Below, in pieces: positions 54,899 through 63,569 of a stretch of DNA of 64,000 bases; position 1 is the first letter of the stretch, and each line of letters opens with the position of its first letter. The position numbers and the translations under genes were made by a program. The stretch lies in contig NZ_CP016020.1 of the NCBI RefSeq assembly GCF_001889165.1, forward strand, positions 1,896,501 through 1,960,500, written 5' to 3'. Origin of the DNA: Bacillus weihaiensis (GTDB lineage Bacteria > Bacillota > Bacilli > Bacillales > Bacillaceae). Under the pieces are notes generated by a model, which was not told the DNA's origin, did no database searches, and worked only from the letters and a program-made list of their open reading frames with translations.

Positions 54899-55129
54899 AT
54901 GTATTCGTTTGAGAATCATACTGATGAGCGATTTGGCTATGGAGGTTTTGGTCGACCTGGATTTGGCTTCGGTAGACCGTTTAGACCTTATGGATTTGGT
55001 CGACCTTTTGGATTTTTTGGCTTTCCTTTCTTAACAGGATTTGCAGCAGGAGCATTACTAACACCAAGGCCATATCCATATCCACCGTATGTATACAGAC
55101 CTTATCCGTATTATTATCCATATTACTAA
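54899..55129 (+). CDS. Gly/Phe/Tyr/Pro-rich small protein
   Basis: 76 aa of low complexity: repeats of GFGRP/FGRPF (about 15-45), a short hydrophobic patch (FLTGFAAGALL), then PYPYPPYVYRPYPYYYPYY to the end. Composition suggests a self-associating coat or surface protein as seen in Bacillus spores; this is inference. AAAGGAG lies upstream of the ATG. Likely co-transcribed with the preceding gene. Confidence 0.65.
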   Translation: MYSFENHTDERFGYGGFGRPGFGFGRPFRPYGFGRPFGFFGFPFLTGFAAGALLTPRPYPYPPYVYRPYPYYYPYY

Positions 55130-55260
55130 GTGGAAGACTAGAGGGGCAGGTACACTACACTGTTCCTCAATTACATATAAGGGTTTGTCAGTTGTATAGG
55201 TGTCTAGTGAAAGCGAATAGGCCTTCGAGAATAAGGCAATTAAAAGTATCTCATCTATAC

Positions 55261-55737
55261 CTATTTGTGATACGCTCTTCTTACTAAATACATTCTTGGA
55301 GTGTTAAAGGAATAGATTTTCCTAAACTCCGGAAATTGTGACTCGAAGTAAAGATAGATAGGTGCGTCGAGTAAGAAGGGATAATGCAAATAAAAAGGAA
55401 GATCTCCATTTACGATTCCTTTTAACGCTGTGTCCATTTCTCTAAGAAAAATGGTATGGCGAACTCGAGCTTGTTCCTTAGAATACTCACCACCATCTAC
55501 ATAGGCTTTTCCAGCTAAGAACCAGTGAGAGTCATTAGTCAGTGACCATTGGGCAATTACTTCATCTCTCATTTTAGAATTTATTTTCAACTCATTATAC
55601 ACATAGCGAATATCTAAAAATAAATCACCCGTCTCGTCCGAATGGGTAAGAGTGTACTTTCTACCTTCAACAGGAAACGAGGAGGAAGCAGGTGGAATGA
55701 TTGTAACGGTTAGCTTATTTGGGTCAAAGGATGACAT
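55261..55737 (-). CDS. Stay-green (SGR) family protein
   Basis: 158 aa. FDPNKLTVTIIPPASS, GRKYTLTHSDETGDLFLDI, GKAYVDGGEYS, then LPFYLHYPFLLDAPIYLYFES and NTPRMYLVRRA match the bacterial staygreen family, related to plant SGR, a magnesium dechelatase of chlorophyll breakdown. A non-photosynthetic Bacillus has no chlorophyll, so the native substrate is unknown. Start ATG 55737 with AAGGAG at 8 nt; GTG 55746 overlaps that site. Monocistronic. Confidence 0.85.
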   Translation of the reverse strand: MSSFDPNKLTVTIIPPASSSFPVEGRKYTLTHSDETGDLFLDIRYVYNELKINSKMRDEVIAQWSLTNDSHWFLAGKAYVDGGEYSKEQARVRHTIFLREMDTALKGIVNGDLPFYLHYPFLLDAPIYLYFESQFPEFRKIYSFNTPRMYLVRRAYHK

Positions 55738-56088
55738 AAGTTTCACTCCTTACTAAGTAAATGATGAATTGGATTATTCCTTTATACATACGCTAAACTG
55801 TCTAAAAATGTGAAAAGGGAAGCGACTCTTTCACCATTTCCTAGCCCCTGCTATAATCCAAGACTGGTGGGTCATTTTGTGAAAAAGTAATATAGATTGA
55901 GTATTTTTTTGGAATCTTAATAAAAATGGGCCTTATGACATTTACACAAATTTCTTCCCGTTTGGTCGAAGCCTTGATATGATTACTTGTGGGATTATTC
56001 ATTCCATTATTGTAGAAACATTTTTGTCACGTAAAGAGCAAAACTAAGCAGCTAAGTTTACTACGACATTAAAGGAGTACTTTATTAA
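55738..56088. other. Intergenic region before the FAH-family gene
   Basis: About 350 bp, no gene or clear structured element seen. Confidence 0.4.
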
Positions 56089-56883
56089 ATGAAAACCTTG
56101 CAAAAATCAAAAAAGATTGTCCGCTATACATACTTTGGCAACGAGTCCTATGGCCTTGTTGATGGAGAAGAAATTATTCAGATTTCAAGAGAATTTACAG
56201 ATGTAATTAATGGAGTGAAAAGTGAAGAAGAGATAAGAATACCTTATCAAGATGTAACTGTTTTACCTCCAGTTAACCCGTCTAAAATAGTTAACTTTGG
56301 GTGGACCTATGCAGACCATGCAGTGGAAACAGGAGGTCAAGCAAATCTTGTAGAGCCGTTCTTATTCTTAAAACCAGCTTCTTCCCTGATAGCAGATCAC
56401 GGTGAGATTCTTTTACCACCTACTCATTTAACAAATCAAGTAGAGTTAGAGGGGGAAGTTGCTCTAGTTATAGGGAAACGCGGTAAAAATATTAAAGAAG
56501 AAGAAGCGTTAGATTATGTTTTCGGTTGCACGATCTTTAATGACGTCACAGCAAGAGACTTAACAAAATCAGACCCTCAATTTACAAGAGGAAAGGGTTT
56601 CGATACATTCGGCCCATTAGGACCACATATTGTAACGGGAATAGATCCTACGAATTTGCAAATTAAAACAACACTTAATGGAGTCGTTGTACAAGAGGGG
56701 AACACAAATCAAATGTCTCTTTCTATTCCATATTTAATCAGCTGGATTTCTCAAGTTATGACATTAGAGCCAGGTGATGTTCTTGCAACAGGATCACCTG
56801 CAGGAAGCTGTCCTATGAGTTCTGGAGATACGGTCGTCGTTGAAGTCGAGCATATCGGAAAATTAAGCAATTACGTGAAATAA
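56089..56883 (+). CDS. Fumarylacetoacetate hydrolase-family enzyme
   Basis: 264 aa. The C-terminal FAH fold (about 60-262) carries the metal-ligand acidic residues in VELEGEVALVIG and FNDVTARDL; other marks are NPSKIVNFGWTYADHA, GKGFDTFGPLGPHIV and LEPGDVLATGSPAG. The superfamily includes hydrolases, isomerases and decarboxylases of aromatic and sugar-acid catabolism; the reaction cannot be fixed here. AAAGGAG precedes the ATG. An AEC transporter gene lies downstream but has its own terminator before it. Confidence 0.88.
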   Translation: MKTLQKSKKIVRYTYFGNESYGLVDGEEIIQISREFTDVINGVKSEEEIRIPYQDVTVLPPVNPSKIVNFGWTYADHAVETGGQANLVEPFLFLKPASSLIADHGEILLPPTHLTNQVELEGEVALVIGKRGKNIKEEEALDYVFGCTIFNDVTARDLTKSDPQFTRGKGFDTFGPLGPHIVTGIDPTNLQIKTTLNGVVVQEGNTNQMSLSIPYLISWISQVMTLEPGDVLATGSPAGSCPMSSGDTVVVEVEHIGKLSNYVK

Positions 56884-57012
56884 AGTGTTGTTTTAATCAT
56901 CTGGCTAGGTTGAGTAAGAGAATTGGAGAGCAGCCTTTTCTATCCTGCGTATTACGTGTAAGGGTGAACGGAATGCTAAAAATCGATGAAGTTTATTAAA
57001 AAAGCTTAGTAT

Positions 57013-57044
57013 AAAAAGCATTGGGACGACTCTCAATGCTTTTT
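57013..57044 (+). terminator. Terminator of the FAH-family gene
   Basis: A perfect 11-bp stem, AAAAAGCATTG (57013-57023) and CAATGCTTTTT (57034-57044). Confidence 0.88.
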
Positions 57045-57169
57045 AACTATCCCTCTAAGAGTGGTAGAATAAAAGATACAAGTAAATAGAAGGTTTAAAA
57101 AAACCATACATGGACAATGACGATTCCTTTTATGAACTGTCATAAACTAGAGAAAATGGAGCTTCTAAC

Positions 57170-58072
57170 ATGCACTTTATTCTTATTGTTTTACCTGCAT
57201 TTATTATTTTTGCTGTTGGATATATCGGTCAGAAGAAAATTGGTTTTGATCGGAAGTCACTCTCTCAAGCAGCCTTGTATTTAATGACACCTTTTCTTGC
57301 TTTTCGGACGTTTTACACAAATGAGCTTACAATGGACTATGTGTATATTCTGAGTTTTTGTACACTCCTTTGTTTCTTGTTAATTTTCGTCGTGATAGTA
57401 TATACAAAGGTCGCTCGGATAAGCTATTCAAAGCGAGCGGCCTATATTCTGTCAGGAGTATTTATGAATAGCGGGAACTATGGCGTTCCTATTATTTTGT
57501 TTGCTTTTGGAGGAATTGGATTTAATTATGCTGTCATTATGATGGTGATTCAGTCTTTTTTAATGAATACAATTGGCCTCTATTATGCTGGAAGGGGAAG
57601 CTCTGCAACATTCAGCGTAAAAGAATCAATGGTAACCATTTTTAAAATGCCGATTATATACGGGGCATTCGCAGGATTATTAGGACAATTAGTCCCTCTA
57701 CCTATTCCTGAATTTTTCATGCAAGCTACGGATTTAATTGCTAATGCAACCATTCCAACCGTAATGCTTGTGTTAGGGATGCAGCTAGCATCTATTAAAA
57801 GAAGTAATGTGAAGGTCAAAGATATCGGCTTTATTCTACTAATGCGTACATTCCTATCACCACTTATCGCGATTCTTATTATACACCTATTATCTCTTGA
57901 AGGTATGCTAGCAAATGTGTTAATAATCCTATCAGCGATGCCTACAGCTGCCAATACAACAATGTATGCCATGCAATTTGACACAGAACCAGATCTCGTT
58001 TCCTACAGTACGCTTGTCACAACCATTTTGAGCATCATAACAGTCCCAATCATGTTAATGATTTTTTCATAA
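57170..58072 (+). CDS. AEC-family (auxin efflux carrier) transporter
   Basis: 300 aa, ten hydrophobic segments in two inverted halves, with SGVFMNSGNYGVPI in helix 4 and SAMPTAANTTMYAMQFD in helix 9, the crossover motifs of AEC carriers. Bacterial members move malate, malonate or similar organic acids. GGAG precedes the ATG. The 120-bp repeat copy B lies about 105 bp downstream and may end the transcript. Confidence 0.85.
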   Translation: MHFILIVLPAFIIFAVGYIGQKKIGFDRKSLSQAALYLMTPFLAFRTFYTNELTMDYVYILSFCTLLCFLLIFVVIVYTKVARISYSKRAAYILSGVFMNSGNYGVPIILFAFGGIGFNYAVIMMVIQSFLMNTIGLYYAGRGSSATFSVKESMVTIFKMPIIYGAFAGLLGQLVPLPIPEFFMQATDLIANATIPTVMLVLGMQLASIKRSNVKVKDIGFILLMRTFLSPLIAILIIHLLSLEGMLANVLIILSAMPTAANTTMYAMQFDTEPDLVSYSTLVTTILSIITVPIMLMIFS

Positions 58073-58177
58073 GAATTGAACCTAAGTGAAAGGGATAGTT
58101 GATTTATTAGTAAGATTGGTGATTATATGATTCACATCTTTCTGCGTTTCATTGACAACCTTTTTAGAAAATAGAGG

Positions 58178-58305
58178 GAGGCTGGGACAGAAGTGCCTGG
58201 CACCTTATCGTAACGACTATATGTACGCACTGATTTATCTAGTGCACAGAATAGATTGTATCGGAGGGTGCCTGGCTCTTTGTTTTGTCCCAGCCTCTTT
58301 TTTTA
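58178..58305. repeat. 120-bp MITE-like palindromic repeat, copy B (inverted)
   Basis: GAGGCTGGG (58178-58186) to CCCAGCCTC (58289-58297), then eight Ts. It is the reverse complement of copy A (54201-54320): both units are exactly 120 bases and differ at three positions. Here the terminal inverted repeat extends to 12 bp (GAGGCTGGGACA / TGTCCCAGCCTC is interrupted by a few bases). No target-site duplication could be read with confidence. Confidence 0.85.
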
Positions 58306-58633
58306 TATCTATAGATCTATTATTTTAAAAAATTACGAGTCGTCCACGTCACGTACCCAATAAGAATAAGAATAAAAATAAAAATAAAAAAACAACGTCG
58401 TGTCTGAAGTGTAGTTCATTAATTAGTCCGTCTTTTCAAAAATGACATGGTAACGATTTTGGAAACTATTTTTTTACCTTTTGATCATTCGAGGGGAAAG
58501 GGAATACCTGTAACAGAAACAACTAAGTTCATTAGAATTTTTAAAAAAAATTTTTTTTATATACGCTACTCTACCCATTCTTACGACCTATATTCATAAT
58601 GAGACAACAACAATATGAAAAGGTCGTGAAAAA
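58306..58633. other. AT-rich leader of the replication module, candidate origin-like region
   Basis: Holds short tandem AATAAA/AATAAG units at about 58360-58391, an A-tract/T-tract palindrome near 58540-58560, and a hairpin just before the first gene: ACGACCT..ATTCATA (58583-58598) against TATGAA.AGGTCGT (58614-58627), whose right arm covers the ribosome binding site. Replication genes often lie beside such features, but no iteron set can be claimed. Confidence 0.4.
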
Positions 58634-59491
58634 ATGGATAAATATAGAATCGTTAAAACATTTAGTTTTTGGAGAAACCCAATTGTACTAGAAGAAATGA
58701 CACCAGAGGATAAATACTTCTATCTCTTTCTTCTAACAAACACAAAAACGACGCAAATTGGAATCTATCAAATCACAAAAAATGAAATGGCATTAGAACT
58801 TGGTTATTCCATAGAAAGAATACAAACATTACTATCCCGTTTTGAAGAGCACTTTCAACTAGTCAAATACAATACCACTACAAGAGAGATTGCCATTAAA
58901 AACTGGGGTGTATTTAACCTAAATAAGGGTGGCAAACCTGTAATGGATTGTATCAGAGCTGAGCTACAGCTTGTTCAAGATGCTTCCCTAATCCCATATG
59001 TATCTAAACAAATAGCAAGTAAAGAGATTCGTAGCTTGTATGAAACATTTTACAACTGTGAAGAAGAAGAGAATCTTATACACAATGAAACTAAAGGTGA
59101 AGAAGAAATAAGAGTGGAAAATGATCCTGTATGTAATCATGATACGAAAGAAATCGTCCAATTTTGGGATAATAATGGCTTTGGTTTGTCTAATTTGTAT
59201 GCAAAAGAGCGGCTCCTAGCCCTATTAGAAGAGAAAACCTTTCAGCAGCCAAAAGATGCAATTCTAAAAGCGCTATCCATTGCAAGTGCCAACAATAAAC
59301 GAAAGCTCAATTATGTACTAGCTATATTGAAAAATTGGGAAAATAGCTCATTGGTTACAATTAATCAAATAAATGAGACGTTAGATAAACCAAACCGTAC
59401 GACTAAAGAAAAAAAGCCAAATGATAGTCCAACTGGAAGAGCCATTCCACATGACTTTGTACTAGATCTATCAGCAGGTGAAACGAAATGA
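58634..59491 (+). CDS. DnaD-domain replication protein, phage type
   Basis: 285 aa. The N-terminal winged-helix part (about 1-115: MDKYRIVKTFSFWRNP, EEMTPEDKYFYLFLLTN, IGIYQITKNEMALELGY) is as in phage/PBSX XkdB-like replisome organisers. A variable acidic linker follows, then a DnaD/DnaB_2 domain (about 172-240: EIVQFWDNNGFGLSN, KLNYVLAILKNWENS). It would bind origin DNA and recruit the helicase encoded next. AAAGG lies upstream inside a hairpin. The gene overlaps the helicase gene by 4 nt (ATGA). Confidence 0.85.
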   Translation: MDKYRIVKTFSFWRNPIVLEEMTPEDKYFYLFLLTNTKTTQIGIYQITKNEMALELGYSIERIQTLLSRFEEHFQLVKYNTTTREIAIKNWGVFNLNKGGKPVMDCIRAELQLVQDASLIPYVSKQIASKEIRSLYETFYNCEEEENLIHNETKGEEEIRVENDPVCNHDTKEIVQFWDNNGFGLSNLYAKERLLALLEEKTFQQPKDAILKALSIASANNKRKLNYVLAILKNWENSSLVTINQINETLDKPNRTTKEKKPNDSPTGRAIPHDFVLDLSAGETK

Positions 59492-60726
59492 AAGTCGTAG
59501 AAAAAGCATTTATCGGAACATTAATGAAAGCAGATTTCCTTTTAAAGGATACGATATTAGTACCTGAGCACTTAGAAAGTACTGTACATCAACAATTAAT
59601 GAAAAGAATGCTTGATTTGCAGCGAGATGGGAAAGGAATTGATCTGCTTTCATTAACAACGCTTCACGATCTAGAAGCCTTTGGGGGAATGTCTTACTTA
59701 TCTGAGCTTCAATCCTATGCAGACCCAGAAAAGTTTGAAGAAATGGAAACATTGATTCTAGGAGGCTGGAAAGAACGCGAGAAGAAGAATATTCTTGCGT
59801 TAGCTGCTATAAATGATTGGGAGATAACGAAGGTCATTAGTGAATTGGATAAAATAAGTCAAATGAAATTACAAGACCATACTTCAATTGAGCAAGCACT
59901 TGCGACGATGTACGAAGCTCCTTGGGAGGAACAACCATTCTGTCAAACGGCGACGACAGGTATCCAAAAGCTTGATGACATAACGGGCGGATTTCAGGAT
60001 GGGGAGGTCACTATTCTAGCTGGACGTCCATCCATGGGAAAAACGGATGTCATGCTGCACTTGGCTAAAGCATCTGGCTGGTCTGGTTATCTACCTCTCA
60101 TTTACTCACTAGAAATGCCGGCAAAACTAATTACGAAAAGACTTATTGCTTCAACGGCTGGTATTAATCGTCTAAAACTAAGAGACCCAAAGAAATTGTT
60201 GAGTGAGAAGCAAAAAAATCAATGGTCAGATGCTATTGGAAAATTGAATAAAACGACCATGCAAATTTTCGATGATGCAGGACAAACTGTAGCGGAAATA
60301 CGGGCTAAAACAAGAAAAATAATGAATCTATATCCGAATAAAAAACCAATTCTTTTTATTGATTATTTAACACTCATTCAACCGAAAGAAACTTATGTTG
60401 GTAATACTCATTTACAAGTTACCGAGATTTCAAAAGCATTAAAGGCATTAGCGAAGGATTTTCAATGTCCTGTTATTTGCTTGGCTCAGTTAAATCGTTC
60501 GGTGGAAACAAGAGCTGATAAGCGACCGATGATGTCAGATATTAGAGAATCCGGTAGTGTGGAGCAGGATGCGGATGTCATTCTTTTTCTTTACAGAGAA
60601 GCTTATTATGAGAAAGAAACAAAGAATCACACACTTGAAATCATTGTATCCAAAAATCGAAATGGCCCAATCGGTACGATCGCAGTTACGTATAACGAGT
60701 ACACAGGGAGTATGGAGGAGCTTTAG
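59488..60726 (+). CDS. Replicative DNA helicase, DnaB-like (phage type)
   Basis: 412-aa RecA-fold hexameric helicase. The N-terminal DnaB domain is short (about 1-100, AFIGTLMKADFLLKD), then the ATPase domain with Walker A AGRPSMGKT, Walker B ILFIDYLTLIQ, the LAQLNRSVETRADKRP loop and ESGSVEQDADVILFLYR. It is shorter than chromosomal DnaB/DnaC (about 450 aa), so it is an additional, probably phage-derived helicase. Translationally coupled to the DnaD-like protein. Confidence 0.9.
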   Translation: MKVVEKAFIGTLMKADFLLKDTILVPEHLESTVHQQLMKRMLDLQRDGKGIDLLSLTTLHDLEAFGGMSYLSELQSYADPEKFEEMETLILGGWKEREKKNILALAAINDWEITKVISELDKISQMKLQDHTSIEQALATMYEAPWEEQPFCQTATTGIQKLDDITGGFQDGEVTILAGRPSMGKTDVMLHLAKASGWSGYLPLIYSLEMPAKLITKRLIASTAGINRLKLRDPKKLLSEKQKNQWSDAIGKLNKTTMQIFDDAGQTVAEIRAKTRKIMNLYPNKKPILFIDYLTLIQPKETYVGNTHLQVTEISKALKALAKDFQCPVICLAQLNRSVETRADKRPMMSDIRESGSVEQDADVILFLYREAYYEKETKNHTLEIIVSKNRNGPIGTIAVTYNEYTGSMEEL

Positions 60727-60753
60727 GAATACAAAATTACGAGGTGTCTATTT

Positions 60754-61206
60754 ATGGTAATAAAAGAACTGTACCTACGAGCAATCCAACAAGAAGAATC
60801 CACTTTGGCTCATTATCTTTTTCATTTACTTAAAGAAAAAAAGATACGATTGGAAGAACCCGTCTCAAGCTTAAATTTTGACCTTGCAAATCATGATGAA
60901 GTTGCAGATTTAATAGAACGAAATGTATTAGGCTTTCATAAAGTATGTATCTACTCTCTTAAAAGAAACAAACACCAATATGTTTTTATTTTTGCTAGAA
61001 GTGAGAAAAGTGCAATACAGCACTTTATAACTTCCTTCCATCAAGAACCAATGTCCTGTCATGAGCATTCGTTAAATCTAGAGTTAGTGAGAGGAAAAGG
61101 GGTTATCTCGTTTCGTGAAATGAAAAAGGAGTTCGACACGTTTCCTGCGATTGCTGGGTATTATCAAGCGGAACAAAGAGTTTATCGTCATAAGCAGTAT
61201 TGTTGA
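60754..61206 (+). CDS. Hypothetical protein downstream of the replication genes
   Basis: 150 aa, soluble, mixed alpha/beta: MVIKELYLRAIQQEESTLAH, LERNVLGFHKVCIYSLKRN-like centre, RGKGVISFREMKKEFDTFP near the end and a basic tail ending KQYC. GAGGTG lies before the ATG. It is 27 bp after the helicase stop and so probably belongs to the same transcript. No family recognised; a role with the replication proteins is possible. Confidence 0.6.
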   Translation: MVIKELYLRAIQQEESTLAHYLFHLLKEKKIRLEEPVSSLNFDLANHDEVADLIERNVLGFHKVCIYSLKRNKHQYVFIFARSEKSAIQHFITSFHQEPMSCHEHSLNLELVRGKGVISFREMKKEFDTFPAIAGYYQAEQRVYRHKQYC

Positions 61207-61283
61207 ATAGGGAGTATAATTAAGGAATAATGAAGGGTATACAATACATAAGCAATGACGTAATTTTAGGAGATGATAAAAGG

Positions 61284-62336
61284 ATGAAAGCAGTACAAGT
61301 AACAGGCTATGGAGATGTGGACAAGCTAGAAACTGTACAAACGGCAATCCCAGAACCGAACGAACATGAAGTACTTGTGAAAGTCAAAGCATGTGCGATT
61401 AATAATACAGAAATCTGGATGAGAGAGGGTGCATATGGAACAGATGAAAAATCAGGGTGGCGCCCTGAAGGCGTTCAGTTTCCACGAACACCAGGTTCAG
61501 ATATTACTGGAAAAATAGTGAAAATAGGGGAGAAAGTAGAGAATACATTTCTTGGGAAAGATGTTGTGCTTTTCCCATTCACCTCAAGTGGCGAATCTGG
61601 ATCTGAACACATTGCTGACGATATGAGCTTTATTGGCTCTGAATATGATGGAGGCTATGCAGAATATGTAGTGTGGCCCGCAGCACTTTGCTATGATATG
61701 CCATTACCTGATTATATTGAGAGTTCTGTCTTTTCCGTTAGTGGATTAACTGCTTGGCATATGGTTGAACAAATTCAAGCCAAGCCTGGTGAGACAGTTA
61801 TGGTTACTGGAGCAAATGGGGGTGTAGGTTCATTAAATGTACAAATAGCCTCTAAAGTTTTCGGAGCAAAGGTGATAGCAATTGTTGGTGATCTTAAGCT
61901 AGAAGATCAATTAAAGGAACTAGGAGCGACACATGTTCTTTCCTATAAATCAGAAAACCTAGTGAATGAGATTATCGAAGCAAATGATGGCCCAATTGAC
62001 TCGGTTTTAGATGTCGTAGGAGATGCATTGTTTCAAACCGCACTTGAAGTATTAAAAAAGGGCGGTAAATTTTGTACATCCGGCTCTGCAGGAGGTCAAA
62101 AAACGGAGCTAGATTTCCGAAAGCTTTATCTTAAGCATCTTACATTTTACGGCTCTGTACTAGGAACTAGAGCTGAATTCTCGCGCATGCTTGAAGCGAT
62201 ATCAGAAGGGAAAATTAGGCCAGTCATTGATCGTACTTTTCCTCTTGATGAAGCAAGAGAAGCGCAGGTCTACTTTAAAAAGGCGGGGAAATTAGGGAAG
62301 GTTGTCCTGTTACCTGAAGGAAATTTAAGATTGTAA
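61284..62336 (+). CDS. Zinc-binding-dehydrogenase/quinone-oxidoreductase (MDR) family protein
   Basis: 350 aa. The N-terminal GroES-like catalytic fold is followed by a Rossmann domain with VMVTGANGGVGSLNVQIAS (AxGxxG-type NADP motif). The usual structural-zinc cysteines are lacking, as in NADPH:quinone reductases. FPRTPGSDITGKIV and GGYAEYVVWPA are MDR marks. Start ATG 61284 with AGGAG upstream; an in-frame ATG at 61230 is unsupported. Monocistronic with a strong terminator. Confidence 0.88.
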   Translation: MKAVQVTGYGDVDKLETVQTAIPEPNEHEVLVKVKACAINNTEIWMREGAYGTDEKSGWRPEGVQFPRTPGSDITGKIVKIGEKVENTFLGKDVVLFPFTSSGESGSEHIADDMSFIGSEYDGGYAEYVVWPAALCYDMPLPDYIESSVFSVSGLTAWHMVEQIQAKPGETVMVTGANGGVGSLNVQIASKVFGAKVIAIVGDLKLEDQLKELGATHVLSYKSENLVNEIIEANDGPIDSVLDVVGDALFQTALEVLKKGGKFCTSGSAGGQKTELDFRKLYLKHLTFYGSVLGTRAEFSRMLEAISEGKIRPVIDRTFPLDEAREAQVYFKKAGKLGKVVLLPEGNLRL

Positions 62337-62385
62337 AATTGTGGAAGTTGAAGAATGCAGTAATAATGGAAAAAGACTGTTGAGT

Positions 62386-62425
62386 AAAGGGGAAGTATAG
62401 ATGATTATTCTGTACTTCCCCTTTT
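62386..62425 (+). terminator. Terminator of the MDR gene
   Basis: A 12-bp stem, AAAGGGGAAGTA (62386-62397) and TACTTCCCCTTT (62413-62424), with a T-run at the end of the right arm. Confidence 0.88.
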
Positions 62426-62571
62426 ATACATATGAAACTTTTTGAATAAGGACTTTGTTTGAGCATTTGTTCGGGTTCACAAACAAAATTGCTAGGTAAA
62501 GGAGAGATTCCAATTAGTTTGACTGAGAATAAAAGAGAAGAATCAGCTCCATTTAGTAAGTCAATCTCGTA

Positions 62572-62892
62572 TTATTTCTTCTTAAATCGATTTTTCGTAC
62601 TCCCATAAATGAGCGCAAACACAATGAATCCAATCAGAAGGAGTAGTCCGAACAGTAACAAAATCTGACGATCAACTATGTCACTTAATCCAAAGAGTAA
62701 CAGGCTAAAGCTTATACCGTACATGATTTTACCCATAAATTTACACAATGCTTTCTCATCAAATTTTGCCTTCTCCTCATCCGATAATGTGTTATAGCCA
62801 GCAAGTAAAAAGGCACTTTTTCCTCTAGAAAAATAGAAGGCAAAGATGTGAAAAGGAATGGTGATAAGAATATGTATGACTGCGTTTATCAT
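62572..62892 (-). CDS. DUF3784 family membrane protein
   Basis: 106 aa with three hydrophobic segments. AFLLAGYNTLSDEEKAKFDE and KALCKFMGKIMYG are the DUF3784 hallmark after the first helix. A very strong ribosome binding site (CAGGAGG) lies 7 nt before the ATG. The family is widespread in Firmicutes, often present in several copies; its function is unknown. Confidence 0.85.
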   Translation of the reverse strand: MINAVIHILITIPFHIFAFYFSRGKSAFLLAGYNTLSDEEKAKFDEKALCKFMGKIMYGISFSLLLFGLSDIVDRQILLLFGLLLLIGFIVFALIYGSTKNRFKKK

Positions 62893-62931
62893 CTTCTATC
62901 CTCCTGGAATGGTCCTAGTATTATGTTGGAA

Positions 62932-63096
62932 TTATCGACAAATTTCCTCCCAGTCATCCCAGGCTTCTAAGTATTCTTGGAAATCACTTGGATGGTGTTT
63001 TAAACATTTGGCTAATCTTAGATAAAGAACAATTAGTACTTCTTCGTATAATTTCTCTTGGCTTATTTGCTTGGTACATGTTAAAAGAGTGGCAGA
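62932..63096 (-). pseudogene. Truncated gene end of unknown family
   Basis: A 54-codon open stretch on the minus strand reading TKQISQEKLYEEVLIVLYLR then LAKCLKHHPSDFQEYLEAW, DDWEEICR and a stop. It looks like real helical protein but has no ATG, GTG or TTG in its first half and a stop directly upstream (63097-63099). Best read as the 3' end of a deleted gene. Confidence 0.45.
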
Positions 63097-63361
63097 TTAT
63101 CTGAACATGTCTCAACGGAAAAGACCGAAAGGCTTATGGAGATTGTCAATCACTATTGATTCTATTTCATGGATATAAAGGTGAAGCGTACCCCTTAAAG
63201 TAAAGAATTCAAACGTTGAACCTCCTGTGGTAACACGTATCTTCATCCAAAAAAATAGGGAGCGATAACTTCAAATCCTTATCTATTTACATAATTACAT
63301 GTAAAATTTACAAAGTGGAAAGGATTAAAGGTATTTTCCCTGAATTAGAGGTGTGAATATT

Positions 63362-63454
63362 ATGAGAATGGAAGTATATGAATTAAATTCAGTAGACGAA
63401 ATTGAGTTAAAATTTGCTGTCTATCTTCTAATAGCCTACAATAATTTCCCATAA
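63362..63454 (+). pseudogene. Nudix hydrolase N-terminal stub
   Basis: AGAGGTG precedes ATG 63362. MRMEVYELNSVDEIELKFAV matches the usual start of a Bacillus Nudix subgroup, but after ten more codons a TAA ends the frame, before any Nudix box. A decayed gene start is the simplest reading. Confidence 0.5.
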
Positions 63455-63569
63455 AATCATCCTAATAATGTAAAATATTCTTTAATGCTTCAACTGAATT
63501 TTTAGTGAAGTATACCTAATAACACGTGATTATTCTTTATATTAAACATAATTTTCGGAGGTGGATTTA

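Larger units (their letters stand above)
62893..63569. other. Region of gene stubs
   Basis: Contains an N-terminally truncated minus-strand frame (62932-63096) and a Nudix stub (63362-63454). The rest, 63100-63360, shows no gene. Confidence 0.45.

Noticed and set aside
58360-58395. AATAAA/AATAAG tandem units as a CRISPR or iteron array
   Set aside because: The units are 6 bp with no spacers and the tract is only about 35 bp long; noted only as possible AT-rich unwinding DNA.
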